From Actinoalloteichus fjordicus (GTDB taxonomy: Bacteria; Actinomycetota; Actinomycetes; Mycobacteriales; Pseudonocardiaceae), in NCBI RefSeq assembly GCF_001941625.1, contig NZ_CP016076.1, positions 6,246,001-6,310,000 of the forward strand: a stretch of 64,000 nt of DNA, given 5' to 3'. Positions 1 through 9,465 of the stretch are shown piece by piece. A model generated the notes under the pieces. It worked only from the letters and a program-made list of their open reading frames with translations. It did no database searches and was not told the origin of the DNA. The position numbers and the translations under genes are program-made. Position 1 is the first letter of the stretch. The number at the start of each line of letters is the position of its first letter.

Positions 1-538
1 GTGCGTGGTCGCCCGCCACCACGACGACCTCGCGGTGGGAACCGGACTCCGGCCTGCCGAAGGCGTCGCGTTCGCCCTGGACGACCAGCAGGGGCACGTC
101 GACGGCGTCCAGCTCCGCCAGCCGATGCCGTTCTGGGGTCTTCGGCGGGGCAACCGGGAAGGCCAGGCACAACACGGCCGCCGCGCCGCCCGCCGAGGCG
201 GTACGACAGGCGACCCGCGCCCCGGAGGACCGGCCGCCGAACACCATCGGGAGGTCGCGAAACCAGTTCTCGCCGAGCCACCGGGCGACGGCGAGCCAGG
301 CCGCGTCGAGCTGCCGCGCGGGCGCGGGCGCGCGCCTGCCCGCCACCCGGTACGGCTGCTGGACCAGCGCGACGTGCACCCCGGCAGCGGTGGCGCCTCG
401 GGCCGCCGCGACCAGATCGGGCGCATCGACGCCGCCGCCTGCTCCGTGCCCGAGTAGCAGCACCGCGGTGCCCTCCTCGGCGGAGTGCAGCTCCACGAGC
501 GCCGGTCCGTGCGGCGTCTCGACGTCCAGCGTGGTCAC
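1..538 (-). CDS. alpha/beta hydrolase (dienelactone hydrolase/KANL3-Tex30-like), C-terminus cut by window edge
   Basis: On the minus strand a GTG at 536-538 opens a frame that runs off the left edge (179 codons visible). The translation begins VTTLDVETPHGPALVELHS, then shows the oxyanion-type motif LLLGHGAGGGVD near residue 30, the nucleophile elbow GGRSSGARVA near residue 100 (Ser is the likely nucleophile) and a probable acid in VVQGERDAFG. This pattern fits small cytosolic alpha/beta hydrolases of unknown substrate. Its GTG overlaps the TGA of the upstream SRAP gene (GTGA), so the two are probably translationally coupled. The final His region lies at the very edge. The substrate cannot be inferred. 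Confidence 0.8.
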   Translation of the reverse strand, partial: MTTLDVETPHGPALVELHSAEEGTAVLLLGHGAGGGVDAPDLVAAARGATAAGVHVALVQQPYRVAGRRAPAPARQLDAAWLAVARWLGENWFRDLPMVFGGRSSGARVACRTASAGGAAAVLCLAFPVAPPKTPERHRLAELDAVDVPLLVVQGERDAFGRPESGSHREVVVVAGDHA

Positions 539-1287
539 GGCGCGTCGAAGAGCGTCGGGGGCGCACCGGAGTCGAGCAGCTCGATGCGTTCCATCAGTTC
601 GGGACCGTTGTTGCGCATGTTGTTCACCGCAGGCGACACCGGGCGGACCCGGATGCGGGCCACCAGGTCCTCATCGGGCGCGGCCAGCAGTTCGGGCACG
701 GCGGATCTCGCGGGATCAAGCCAGTCGGACCAGGCATGTCGCGGGAGCACCAGCGGCATCCGGTGGTGGATGTCCGCCGTCTCGCCCAGGGCATCGGTGG
801 TGACCACGGCGGCGGTCACCAGCGGGGTGGGCTCCGCGCCGGGTTCGCTCGGCGGGCGCCACCACACCGAGAACACCGCGGCCATCGCGAGGGTCCGCTC
901 GTCTTCATGGGCCGCGAAATAGGGCTGCTTCCGCTCGGCGGTCGGCTTCCACTCGTACCAGCCGTCGGCGGGCACCAGGCAGCGTCGCCGGGAGGCGGCA
1001 TCGCGGTAGGCGGGCTTCTCGGTGATCGTCTCGGCCCTGGCGTTGATCATGGGCGGACCGTCTGCCGGGTCCTTGGCCCACGGCGGTACCAGTCCCCACC
1101 GGACCAGTCGCACGGTGCGGCGGGCCGCACCGCCGTCGGCGGGCATCCGTTCCACGATGATCGGCACCATCCGGGTGGGGGTGACGTTGTGATCAGGCCC
1201 CTCATAGGCACCGTCGGTCCCGTCGACCGCGTCGAACTCGGCGGCGAGTCGCGCCGGGTCCTTGGTGATCGCGTACCGGCCGCACAT
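535..1287 (-). CDS. SRAP domain protein (HMCES/YedK family), copy 1
   Basis: SRAP proteins form a covalent thiazolidine crosslink through Cys2 to abasic sites in single-stranded DNA and protect them during replication. The protein begins MCGRYAITKD, so Cys2 becomes N-terminal after Met removal. That is why the ATG at 1285-1287 is preferred over a GTG two codons upstream; GGAG sits 9 nt before this ATG. Other family landmarks are INARAET (active-site Asn), CLVPADGWYEW (Glu), HHRMPLVLP (His) and the terminal NNMRNNGPEL. Length is about 250 residues, usual for the family. A second SRAP gene lies 64 bp upstream on the same strand, and the hydrolase gene overlaps its stop. Confidence 0.93.
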   Translation of the reverse strand: MCGRYAITKDPARLAAEFDAVDGTDGAYEGPDHNVTPTRMVPIIVERMPADGGAARRTVRLVRWGLVPPWAKDPADGPPMINARAETITEKPAYRDAASRRRCLVPADGWYEWKPTAERKQPYFAAHEDERTLAMAAVFSVWWRPPSEPGAEPTPLVTAAVVTTDALGETADIHHRMPLVLPRHAWSDWLDPARSAVPELLAAPDEDLVARIRVRPVSPAVNNMRNNGPELMERIELLDSGAPPTLFDAP

Positions 1288-1351
1288 CGACACTCACTCC
1301 CTCGGCTGATGACGCGCCGCGGGCAGTGTCTTCTCGGCGGCACACCAGCTC

Positions 1352-2137
1352 TCAACTCTTGCTCAAGAGGCCGGAGATGTCGAGGGCGGGCGGGAGGGAG
1401 ATCGGGTCGAAGCGCTCTACCAGGCCGGGGCCGTTGTTACGAACGTGGTTCACCGCCGGGGACACCGGGCGCACCTCGATGCGGCCGAGGACATCGGGTC
1501 CTGGCGGGGACAACAGCGAGCTGACCTCGCTCGCGCCGAGGTCGACGTCGGGATCGAGCCAGGGTCTCCACGCCTTGCGCGGCAGGACCAGCGGCATCCG
1601 ATCGTGCACCTCGGCGGGTTCGCCGACCGAGGGTGTGGTGAGCACCGCACAGGTGGACAGCGGCGGGCCGTCCGGATCGCCTGCGGGGTCACGCCATACC
1701 GACCAGATGCCTGCCATCGCGAGGCTCTCCCTGTCGATGCTGGTCAGATAGAAGGGCCATTTGCGCCCTTCCTCCCGTCGCCACTCGTACCAGCCGTCGG
1801 CCGGGATCAGACAGCGGTAATGCGCCGCCGATCCTCGGAAGGCAGGCTTGTCCGCGACGGTCTCGACTCTGGCGTTGAACATCCGCGATCCGATGGCCGG
1901 GTCCTTCGCCCAACGCGGGACGAGTCCCCACCGCATCACTCTGATCGATCGCACGGTACGCGTCGGATCAGGCATCCCGTCGTCATCTCTGGGATGCCGA
2001 GCGACGACCGTTAACACCGCATGGGTCGGCGGGATGTTGTAATCCGGCTCGACGACCTGACCTCGTGTTCCGTCTACTGCCTCGAACTCGTTCGCCAACT
2101 GCGTCGAGTCCTTGATCGAGGCGAATCTTCCGCACAT
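1352..2137 (-). CDS. SRAP domain protein (HMCES/YedK family), copy 2
   Basis: This is a paralogue of the next gene and begins MCGRFASIKDSTQLANEFEAVDGT. The open frame extends 42 codons further upstream, but the ATG at 2135-2137 places the catalytic Cys at position 2 and has a near-perfect GGAGGTG seven bases upstream. The conserved Asn (MFNARVET), Glu (CLIPADGWYEW), His (HDRMPLVLP) and C-terminal HVRNNGP are present, so both copies look catalytically intact. The two proteins share sequence throughout and are probably a tandem duplication that has diverged. Its 5' region (2138 onwards) carries a 7-bp hairpin at 2160-2176. Confidence 0.93.
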   Translation of the reverse strand: MCGRFASIKDSTQLANEFEAVDGTRGQVVEPDYNIPPTHAVLTVVARHPRDDDGMPDPTRTVRSIRVMRWGLVPRWAKDPAIGSRMFNARVETVADKPAFRGSAAHYRCLIPADGWYEWRREEGRKWPFYLTSIDRESLAMAGIWSVWRDPAGDPDGPPLSTCAVLTTPSVGEPAEVHDRMPLVLPRKAWRPWLDPDVDLGASEVSSLLSPPGPDVLGRIEVRPVSPAVNHVRNNGPGLVERFDPISLPPALDISGLLSKS

Positions 2138-2724
2138 GTCGTTCACCTCCGCGGCGGGGCGGGCAGAGCCTGCCCGACCACCGTTGAAGTAATGCCCCTC
2201 CGGGCGCAACGGTACGCATCGCCCGACACTTCGCATTTCCTGTCGCAGCCGTAAAGCACACACAGTGGAGTCAAAATCTCACTGCGTGTGATCGTCACCC
2301 GCACTGCTGAATGAGTAAGAGCACTACAGAGCGAGGGGAGGCACGGCAGGGAACCCCTGCCGCAGCGGGCAGCCCGCCCGGACCGCCGTGCCCGACGATG
2401 CCAGCACACGGCCCGTTGTGAAAGCCCCTCGCAGGTGAACACGTGCCGACGGGTGCGGGCTGCGCCGATCCTCCCGCGACCGGCCGAGCGAGACCCTGGA
2501 TATGCGGCCGTCGCATCGTCGCTGCCCGGAGATCTCCGAGAGACATTAAGATCCACTCCGCTGAACCCGGTTAGCACCATCGGGTGATCATGAGCGATTC
2601 CGACCCCGTCGTGGCGTGCCTACGTCTAGCGGCCGATCACGACGGCCTGCCACAGCGACGACGGCCGCGCGGCGAACACAGGGGCGCGGCCGAAAAGGCA
2701 GGTGGAGTGCGCAATCATGGAACG
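2138..2724. other. intergenic region between SRAP copy 2 and aroA (divergent)
   Basis: No coding sequence is supported here. It must hold the divergent promoters of the SRAP pair and aroA. Visible elements are a hairpin CGGGCAG-AGC-CTGCCCG at 2160-2176 in the leader of the SRAP gene and an AT-richer stretch around 2290-2320, but I cannot assign a convincing -10/-35 pair. The aroA frame stays open back to 2584, so a longer AroA N-terminus cannot be fully excluded. Confidence 0.5.
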
Positions 2725-4047
2725 ATGACCCAGGCCTGGCCCGCACCCGCAGTCGAACACCCGGTCAATGCCACCGTCGGTGTGCCCGGCTCGAAGTCGA
2801 TGACCAATCGCGCGCTGCTGCTGGCAGCGCTCGCCGAGTCGGAGTCGATCCTGCACGCGCCGCTGCGCAGTCGAGACACGCTCTTGATGACGCAGGCCCT
2901 GCGCTCGCTCGGCACCGACATCCAGGACGTCCCGGCCGACGGGGACTCGGTGGCGGGTTGGCGCGTGCGCCCCGGTTCGTGGCAGGGTCCGATCGAGGTG
3001 GACTGCGGGCTGGCGGGCACCGTCATGCGCTTCCTGCCGCCTGCCTCGGTGCTCGCCGACGGCGACGTCCGCTTCGACGGCGACGAGTACGCCAGGAAAC
3101 GGCCGATGTCCACGGTGTTGACGGCGTTGCGTGAGCTGGGGGCGCGGATCACCGACGACCGGATGCCCTTCACCGTGCACGGTGCGGGAGGACTCCGCGG
3201 CGGCGAGGTCGTCCTCGACGCCTCGTCGTCCTCGCAGTTCGTCTCCGGTCTCCTGCTCTCCGGCCCGAGGTACGCCGAGGGCGTAACCGTCCGCCATCGT
3301 GGGGCGCCGGTGCCGTCGCTTCCCCACATCGCGATGACCGTGGCGATGCTGCGGGAGGTCGGTGTCGAGGTGGACGACAGTGTGCCGGACGTCTGGCGGG
3401 TCGTGCCCGGACCCGTGGCGGGCCGCGAATGGCTGATCGAGCCCGACCTGTCCAACGCGACTCCGTTCCTGGCCGCCGCCGCGGCGACGGGAGGATCGGT
3501 CACCGTGCCCGGCTGGCCTGCTCGGACCGATCAGGCCGGTGACGCGGTGCGCGGCATCCTCACGGAGATGGGCTGTGTGGTCACCGTCGCGGCGGATGCG
3601 CTGACGGTGTCGGCGCCGGGGCGGCTGTCCGGTGTCGACATCGATCTGCACGACGTCGGGGAGCTCTCCCCCACCGTGGCCGCGCTGGCCGCGCTGGCCG
3701 ACGGCCCGAGCAGGCTGCGCGGAATCGCTCACCTGCGGCACCACGAGACCGATCGACTGGCCGCGCTGTCCACCGAGATCAACCGGCTGGGCGGGGCGGC
3801 GGTCGAGACCGAGGACGGCCTGACCATCGAGCCGCGCCCGCTGCACGGCGGCGAGTGGCGGTCCTACGCCGATCACCGCATGGCGACGGCGGGCGCCGTG
3901 CTCGGCCTGGTCGTGCCAGGGGTGACGGTCGACGACATCGACACGACGAACAAGACGATTCCCGATTTCCCCGGTATGTGGGCGGCGATGCTCGACGACG
4001 ACTCCGACGTGGCAGGGCTGTCCCGGAAGGACGTGCAGGGAGTGTGA
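2725..4047 (+). CDS. aroA: 3-phosphoshikimate 1-carboxyvinyltransferase (EPSP synthase)
   Basis: The enzyme transfers enolpyruvate from PEP to shikimate-3-phosphate, the sixth step of the shikimate pathway. Diagnostic motifs are [15 protein letters not shown] (shikimate-phosphate binding) near residue 20, [35 protein letters not shown] and [12 protein letters not shown]. The ATG at 2725 gives about 440 residues, normal for the family; the frame is open upstream and the ribosome binding site is weak (GGTGGAG is 18 nt away), so the start is moderately certain. Its TGA overlaps the GTG start of rsgA (GTGA), a coupled pair also found, from memory, in mycobacteria. Confidence 0.95.
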   Translation: MTQAWPAPAVEHPVNATVGVPGSKSMTNRALLLAALAESESILHAPLRSRDTLLMTQALRSLGTDIQDVPADGDSVAGWRVRPGSWQGPIEVDCGLAGTVMRFLPPASVLADGDVRFDGDEYARKRPMSTVLTALRELGARITDDRMPFTVHGAGGLRGGEVVLDASSSSQFVSGLLLSGPRYAEGVTVRHRGAPVPSLPHIAMTVAMLREVGVEVDDSVPDVWRVVPGPVAGREWLIEPDLSNATPFLAAAAATGGSVTVPGWPARTDQAGDAVRGILTEMGCVVTVAADALTVSAPGRLSGVDIDLHDVGELSPTVAALAALADGPSRLRGIAHLRHHETDRLAALSTEINRLGGAAVETEDGLTIEPRPLHGGEWRSYADHRMATAGAVLGLVVPGVTVDDIDTTNKTIPDFPGMWAAMLDDDSDVAGLSRKDVQGV

Positions 4048-5060
4048 GTCGACAGGGCTGGCACTCGCTGGACGAGTCCGACATCCGGGTCCGACCCAAT
4101 CGGCGCGGCACCCGACCACGCAGCAAGCTTCGACCGGATCATGCGGGCGCCAGCCAGGCGATGGTCGTCGCCGTGGCCAAGGGGCGCTGGACCTGCGCGA
4201 TGAATCGCGATCCGGGTCGCCTGGTCACGGCGATGCGCGCCCGCGAGCTGGGTCGCACGCCCGTCGTGGTCGGCGACCTCGTCGAGCTGGTGGGCGACAC
4301 CTCCGGTGCGGCGGGGTCACTCGCGAGGATCGTGCGCGTCGCCGAGCGGACCAGCGTGCTCCGACGCACGGCCGACGACACCGATCCGTACGAGCGGATC
4401 GTCGTCGCCAACGCCGGAAAGTTGATCATCGTGACGGCGCTGGCCGACCCGCCGCCGCGAACGGGGTTCATCGACCGCTGCCTCGTCGCCGCCTTCGCGG
4501 GCGGGCTGTCGCCGGTGCTGTGTCTGACCAAGGCCGATCTGGCGGCGCCGGATCGGCTGATGGCGCTGTATGCGGAGCTGGCGGTCCCGGTGGTGGTCAC
4601 CAGGGCAGACACCGAGCCCGCCGATCTGCGCGCGGAGCTGGTCGACGACGTGTCGGCCATGATCGGCCACTCGGGCGTCGGGAAGTCGACGCTGGTCAAC
4701 CGGCTGGTCCCGGATGCAGGCCGGGCCACCGCCTCGGTGAGTGCCGTGGGCAAGGGCAGACACACCTCGACGTCGGCGGTGGCGCTGCCGCTGGAGGGCG
4801 GCGGCTGGGTGGTCGACACTCCGGGCATCCGCTCGTTCGGACTGGCGCACATCAAGCCGGACGACGTGGTGGCGGCGTTCCCCGATCTGCACGCCGCCGC
4901 GGAGGAGTGTCCGTCCAACTGCGGGCATCTCGGGCCGCCGGACGACCCGGACTGTTATCTGGACCGTTTCCTCGCCGACGGCGGTTCCTCGCCGGGCAGA
5001 CTCGACTCGCTGCGACGCCTGCTTCAGTCCCGCGTTCGCCCGGACGAGAAGTTTGGATGA
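4044..5060 (+). CDS. rsgA: ribosome small subunit-dependent GTPase A (RsgA/YjeQ)
   Basis: RsgA is a circularly permuted GTPase that helps mature the 30S subunit. The sequence shows an N-terminal OB-fold-like segment, then the permuted order G4 (LTKADL, about residue 160), G1 P-loop ([14 protein letters not shown], about 205), the switch KGRHTST and G3 (DTPGIRSF), followed by a Cys-rich zinc module (ECPSNCGHL...DCYLDRF). The GTG at 4044 overlaps the aroA stop by four bases, which sets the start although the frame is open further upstream. Length (338 residues) is normal. Confidence 0.93.
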   Translation: MSRQGWHSLDESDIRVRPNRRGTRPRSKLRPDHAGASQAMVVAVAKGRWTCAMNRDPGRLVTAMRARELGRTPVVVGDLVELVGDTSGAAGSLARIVRVAERTSVLRRTADDTDPYERIVVANAGKLIIVTALADPPPRTGFIDRCLVAAFAGGLSPVLCLTKADLAAPDRLMALYAELAVPVVVTRADTEPADLRAELVDDVSAMIGHSGVGKSTLVNRLVPDAGRATASVSAVGKGRHTSTSAVALPLEGGGWVVDTPGIRSFGLAHIKPDDVVAAFPDLHAAAEECPSNCGHLGPPDDPDCYLDRFLADGGSSPGRLDSLRRLLQSRVRPDEKFG

Positions 5061-5191
5061 GCCGAATCCCGATTCTCTCCTTACCCTTTCGATATTGAGG
5101 AAGCCGGGCGACCGGCGGTGCGCCCACCGACTCGCGCAGTGCGCGACGACGGGCGGATCGATCTCGATCATCCCCTATTCGGAATGGAGAG

Positions 5192-6097
5192 ATGAGGGTG
5201 CGGAGAACGACGATCGCGGCAATGATGCTGGGGCTGGTGACAGTCGCAGGCGCGTGTGGCTCCAACGGCGAGGAGTACGCGCCGGAGACCGACGGCAACA
5301 CAGGCACAGGGGGCGCCGAGCCGACGACCGAACCCGGCTCCGAGACCGACGGCTCGGAGACCAGCACCACTCCCGGCGAGCTGTCGCCCAGCCAGCTCTT
5401 CAGCTCGATGACCGACAGCGCACGTCAGAAGGAGACCGCACACTTCACGATCTCCTCCTCCGAGGACGCGTTCGGCTCCGGAGAGGGGCAGCTCCGGTAC
5501 ACCGACCGGGGCGCCGACCTCACACTGACCGTCGAGCTGGCGATCGACGAGGAGCAGGGCGCCCAGCAGATCGAGCTGGTCACCATCGACGAGATCGTCT
5601 ACCTGAACCTCGGCGACGCCACGCCCATCGACCAGCCCTGGGTGCGCATCGATCCGTCCGAACAGCAAGAGGACGGGGCCAACCAGGCCTTCGCCATGGT
5701 CGCCCAGCAGCTGGTGGACTCGGCGGACCCGACCAGCCAGCTCAACCAGCAGGCCGACGCCGCGCAGATCACCGACACGGGTGAGGAGGAGGTCGACGGG
5801 GTCGCCACCACCCGGTACGACCTCCAGCTCGACATCGCGACGCTGGCGGAGAGCGCGAGGGACGAGCTGGAGCGGGAACGGCTCCAGACGGCCGTGGACA
5901 ACGGCATGACGACGATCGACTACCAGGTGTGGATCGACAATACCGACAACGTGCCGGTGCGCTTCGTCATCAACCAGCCCGGCATCACGGGCAACTTCGA
6001 CTCCGCCGTCATCACCGTGGACTACATGTCCTGGGGTGAGGACGTCCAGATCGACCAGCCTGCCGAGGACCAGGTGGGCGAGCTTCCGGAGGGCTGA
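5192..6097 (+). CDS. putative lipoprotein, paralogue of the convergent gene at 6520-7338
   Basis: The protein has a basic N-terminus, a hydrophobic stretch and a lipobox VAGAC, then an acidic Gly/Glu/Thr-rich linker, so it is an exported lipid-anchored protein. The body (from LFSSMTDSARQ to WGEDVQIDQP) has alternating beta-strand character and resembles the LppX/LprG or LolA-like lipid-binding lipoproteins of actinobacteria, but I cannot assign it firmly. It shares PWVR.DP, DGVA..RY.L, TTI...VW.D and WGE...P..DQV with the protein encoded at 6520-7338. Start: ATG 5192 or the in-frame GTG at 5198, which is better spaced from GGAGAG. A hairpin terminator follows. Confidence 0.82.
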   Translation: MRVRRTTIAAMMLGLVTVAGACGSNGEEYAPETDGNTGTGGAEPTTEPGSETDGSETSTTPGELSPSQLFSSMTDSARQKETAHFTISSSEDAFGSGEGQLRYTDRGADLTLTVELAIDEEQGAQQIELVTIDEIVYLNLGDATPIDQPWVRIDPSEQQEDGANQAFAMVAQQLVDSADPTSQLNQQADAAQITDTGEEEVDGVATTRYDLQLDIATLAESARDELERERLQTAVDNGMTTIDYQVWIDNTDNVPVRFVINQPGITGNFDSAVITVDYMSWGEDVQIDQPAEDQVGELPEG

Positions 6098-6132
6098 CTC
6101 CCGGCAGCGGACCGTTGCCGTCTCCGCACTCC

Positions 6133-6167
6133 ACGGGCGCCTGGGGCGAGAGTCCCCGGGCGCCCGT
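6133..6167 (+). terminator. hairpin terminator after the lipoprotein gene
   Basis: ACGGGCGCC-TGGGG (6133-6146) pairs with CCCC-G-GGCGCCCGT (6154-6167) around a 7-nt loop, a stem of 9 plus 4 bp with one mismatch, 36 nt after the lipoprotein stop. There is no long T run, as is usual in high-GC actinobacteria. Confidence 0.7.
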
Positions 6168-6519
6168 TCTCGTGTCCACGGGGTCCTGCCTGGCTCGTCG
6201 CCGGGTCCGTGCGCTCAGCGTCCGATGTCACGCCCTGGCTAGATATCCACCGCCAGAGCGCCCCTTGATCTGGGATCGTGGTGGATTCACGGGCATTCCC
6301 GATCACCACCCGCGCTGACTCAAAGAATCCACCCACCCGAAAGGGAATAACCTTCAACCGAAAGGTGGGATCGGCTCGCGACTGGTCCCTGTCGTCCATC
6401 GTGAGCGCCTCCGCCGAAGGTGCCGATCAGAATGACTACGAAATCTGTTCGGGTTTCTTCCGTCGCCGGGGTCGGGTGACCGGGCCTGCCGATCCGGATC
6501 GGCCGTGGATTCGTCGTTC
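6168..6519. other. intergenic region between two convergent lipoprotein genes
   Basis: No gene is supported. The stretch 6310-6370 is noticeably AT-richer than its surroundings and has purine-rich runs (CCGAAAGG), but no clear promoter, repeat or RNA structure is recognised apart from the terminator at its left end. Confidence 0.4.
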
Positions 6520-7338
6520 TCAGCCTGCGGGGACGCGTTCGGCCACCTGGTGGTCCGGCGGGGCGAGCACCTCGTGCGCCTCGCCCCACAGGCTGAAGTC
6601 GGTCTCGGTGCGCACCGTGCCCGCCTCGGGCATCTCGAACTCGACGACCTGCCGGATCGGGAGATCATCGGCGTCGAGCCACACGGTGCCCTCGATGGTG
6701 GTGACCCCTGCCGCGAGCAGGGACTCCTGCGCGGCGGTGACGGACTCGTCGGTGCCCGCCTCGATCGCCTCGGCGACGTCGACGCTCAGTTCGTATCGCT
6801 GAGCCGCGACGCCGTCGACCTCGTCCGGCTCGGCGGCCGTGATGTCCGCCGTGGCGGGGAGGATGTCCGCCAGGGATGCCGACCGCGCGGCCTGCTGGTG
6901 GAGTCCGGCGAACTGCTGCGCGATCGGGTCGGCCCCGTAGGGGTCGGTCCGCACCCACGGCCGCTGGTCGGGCTCCTGCTGGTCTTCTGGGACTTCGACG
7001 TACAGGTAGCCGCCTGCGACGATGAAGCGGGTCTCCCCGCCCTGCGTGGCGAAGACACAGTCGAAGTCGTGTTCGGCGGTCTCGGCCGTCGGATCGTCGT
7101 CGGCCTGCCGGGACTCCGGCTCGGAGACGGTCGTCAGGCATCGACCGGTGTTGGCGGACTCCTCGCCGGTGGCGAAGGAGAACTCGAGTCGTGTCGTGCC
7201 CGCTTCGACCATGGCCTCGCGGGCGGCCGTCGCCAGTGACCGGGTGTCCTCATGGACGGTGGGTTCCGGATCGGCGCAGGCGGTGAGGGTGCCCGCGAGT
7301 GCCAGCAGCGACAGGATCGTCGTACCGCGTCGTCTCAC
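6520..7338 (-). CDS. putative lipoprotein, paralogue of the gene at 5192-6097
   Basis: The GTG at 7336-7338 starts VRRRGTTILSLLALAGTLTACADPE, a classical lipoprotein signal with lipobox LTAC; GGGAG lies about 7 nt upstream. The mature part (about 250 residues) has the same landmarks as the convergent lipoprotein (PWVRTDPYG, DGVAAQRYELSVDV, TTIEGTVWLDADDLPIRQ, LWGEAHEVLAPPDHQV), so the two are paralogues facing each other. Two extra Cys (GRCLTT, FDCVFAT) could form a disulphide. The long open frame upstream of 7338 is a shadow. Function is unknown; a lipid- or glycolipid-binding role like LprG/LppX is only a guess. Confidence 0.85.
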   Translation of the reverse strand: MRRRGTTILSLLALAGTLTACADPEPTVHEDTRSLATAAREAMVEAGTTRLEFSFATGEESANTGRCLTTVSEPESRQADDDPTAETAEHDFDCVFATQGGETRFIVAGGYLYVEVPEDQQEPDQRPWVRTDPYGADPIAQQFAGLHQQAARSASLADILPATADITAAEPDEVDGVAAQRYELSVDVAEAIEAGTDESVTAAQESLLAAGVTTIEGTVWLDADDLPIRQVVEFEMPEAGTVRTETDFSLWGEAHEVLAPPDHQVAERVPAG

Positions 7339-7466
7339 CGGAGCTCCCACCCGACCGCCGTGCGGCCCGCCGACCCTGACATCGCCGGTGAGCCTAGACC
7401 AGTGCCGGGGTCGGGGTGCTCGGTTTCGGTCTCGGACGTGCCGGGGGCGCTCCTCACAGCGCGGGC

Positions 7467-7487
7467 CCGGGCCTCGCCGTGGCCCGG
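7467..7487 (-). terminator. possible terminator after pruA
   Basis: CCGGGCC (7467-7473) and GGCCCGG (7481-7487) form a perfect 7-bp stem with a 7-nt loop, 57 nt downstream of the pruA stop on the minus strand. GC-rich DNA makes such short stems common, so this is tentative. Confidence 0.4.
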
Positions 7488-7543
7488 CGGGCAGGCCGTG
7501 CCGGTCTGGAACACGGCTCGGCTCGCCCGCCGGGCGGCGACGA

Positions 7544-9172
7544 TCAGCCCATGTGGGGGTAGCGATGGTCGGTGGCGGCCACGAAGGTCTCCTTGATCGA
7601 CCTCGGGCTGGTCCACCGGAGCAGGTTGAACATCGAGCCTGCCTTGTCGTTGGTGCCGGAGGCCCGCGATCCGCCGAAGGGCTGCTGGCCGACGACCGAG
7701 CCGGTGGGACGGTCGTTGACGTAGAAGTTGCCCGCCGTGAACCGCAGGGCCCGGTGTGCCTCCTCGATCGCGGCGCGGTCGGTGGCGAAGACGGCGCCGG
7801 TGAGGGCGTAGGGGCTAGCGGAGTCGACCTGCGCGAGCACCTGCGAGTAGTCCGCGTCCTCGTAGACGTGCACGGCCAGGATGGGGCCGAAGTACTCGGT
7901 GCGGAACACCTCGTCGCCGGGGTCGGTGCCGACGAGCACCGTGGGCTCGACGAAGTAGCCGGTGGTGTCGTCGTAGCCGCCGCCTGCCAGCACCTCCAGC
8001 GACGGGGTGGCCGCCGCGCGGTCGAGGGCCGCCTTGTGCTTGGCGAACGCACGGGCGTCGATGACGGCACCACCGAAGTGGGCGAAGTCGGTGACGTCGC
8101 CGTAGGAGATCGTCCTGGTGACGTCGGCGAGCTGCTCGCGGAGACCGCCCTCCCAGAGCGAGCGGGGCAGGTAGGCGCGGGAGGCGGCCGAGCACTTCTG
8201 GCCCTGGTACTCGAAGGCCGCGCGGACGAGGGCGGTGACGATGGGGGCCGGATCGGCCGACGGGTGGACGACGACGAAGTCCTTGCCGCCGGTCTCGCCG
8301 ACGATCCTCGGGTAGCTGCGGTACTTGTCGAGGTTCTCGCCGATCGTGCGCCACAGGAGCTTGAAGGTGGCCGTCGAGCCGGTGAAGTGGAGTCCGGCGA
8401 AGTCCGGGTCGGTCAGGGCGACCTCGCTGACGGCCTTGCCGTCCCCGGTGACCATGTTGATCACGCCGGGCGGCAGTCCCGCTGCTTCGAGGGCCTGCAT
8501 GGTGAAGTGGGCGGCGAGCTGCTGGGTCGGTGTGGGCTTCCACACCACGGTGTTGCCCATCAGCGCGGGCGCGGTGGGCAGGTTGCCCGCGATCGCGGTG
8601 AAGTTGAACGGTGTGATGGCGGTGACGAACCCGTCGAGCGGCCGGTACTCCATCCGGTTCCAGACGCCGGGCACGGACGTGGGCTGTTCCGCGATGATCC
8701 GCCGGGCGTAGTCCACGTTGAAGCGGAGGAAGTCGATCAACTCGCAGGCGGCGTCGATCTCGGACTGCTGCACGGACTTGGACTGGCCGAGAATGGTGGC
8801 GGCGTTGATGGTGTCGCGCCACGGTCCGGCGATCAGGTCGGCGGCCCGGAGCAGCACGGCGGCGCGCTCGTCGAACGGCAGGGCCGCCCAGCCGGCGGCG
8901 GCGTCCTTCGCGGCGGTGACGGCGGCGGTGACGTCCTCGGTAGTGGCATTGGCGCTGACGCCGAGCACGTGTGCGTGGTCGTGCGGCTGGACGACGTCGA
9001 ACCGCGCACCGCCCGCCATGGCCCGCCTGCCGCCGATGGTCTGCGTGAGGTCGTGGGTCGTGTCCTCCAGCTCGGCGATCCGGCCAAGCAGCGACTCACG
9101 CTCGGCGGAGCCGGGGGCGTAAGAGTGCACCGGCTCGTTGCGCGGGGCGGGCGGGGATGTGACGGCGTCCAT
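7544..9172 (-). CDS. pruA: L-glutamate gamma-semialdehyde (1-pyrroline-5-carboxylate) dehydrogenase
   Basis: This NAD-dependent aldehyde dehydrogenase converts glutamate semialdehyde to glutamate in proline catabolism. The 542-residue length and the motifs PFNFTAIAGNLPTAPALMGN, VWKPTP, HFTGSTATFK, VGETGGKDFV (catalytic Glu), YQGQKCSAASR (catalytic Cys) and PFGGSRASGTNDKAG identify the group 1 P5C dehydrogenase. The ATG at 9170-9172 is preceded by AAGGAGG at 11 nt; the longer open frame upstream is not coding. No proline dehydrogenase gene adjoins it, so the first step of the pathway is encoded elsewhere or missing. Confidence 0.95.
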   Translation of the reverse strand: MDAVTSPPAPRNEPVHSYAPGSAERESLLGRIAELEDTTHDLTQTIGGRRAMAGGARFDVVQPHDHAHVLGVSANATTEDVTAAVTAAKDAAAGWAALPFDERAAVLLRAADLIAGPWRDTINAATILGQSKSVQQSEIDAACELIDFLRFNVDYARRIIAEQPTSVPGVWNRMEYRPLDGFVTAITPFNFTAIAGNLPTAPALMGNTVVWKPTPTQQLAAHFTMQALEAAGLPPGVINMVTGDGKAVSEVALTDPDFAGLHFTGSTATFKLLWRTIGENLDKYRSYPRIVGETGGKDFVVVHPSADPAPIVTALVRAAFEYQGQKCSAASRAYLPRSLWEGGLREQLADVTRTISYGDVTDFAHFGGAVIDARAFAKHKAALDRAAATPSLEVLAGGGYDDTTGYFVEPTVLVGTDPGDEVFRTEYFGPILAVHVYEDADYSQVLAQVDSASPYALTGAVFATDRAAIEEAHRALRFTAGNFYVNDRPTGSVVGQQPFGGSRASGTNDKAGSMFNLLRWTSPRSIKETFVAATDHRYPHMG

Positions 9173-9465
9173 GAGTGGGGTCGCCTCCTTGGCATCGGTG
9201 CGGTGTCGTACGCGGTCGGTGGCGACGGACCCCTGGTGAGGACCGTCGCAGCAGCACCATCCTGACATGAGCCCGCGCTGCGCAGCCCCCTGGCGAGGAC
9301 CGGCCGGGACGGTCTCGCCGCTCGACGCCCGAGGAATCATCGTCCTCCGGTGGCGTCGTCGTGGGCGGCTGCCGCCGCCGTCCGTCGCCGCGGTCGGGTG
9401 GTGCGGGTGTGATGCGGCCGAGGCGGGTACGGGTGTGGACCCCGCCTGCGGCCGCCCGCCTCGGA

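Noticed and set aside
6310-6370. Possible small RNA or promoter in AT-richer stretch
   Set aside because: No paired -35/-10 or stable stem-loop could be established.
7022-9265. 747-codon plus-strand frame opposite pruA
   Set aside because: Antisense shadow of pruA and the lipoprotein; Gly/Val/Arg-rich with no domain.
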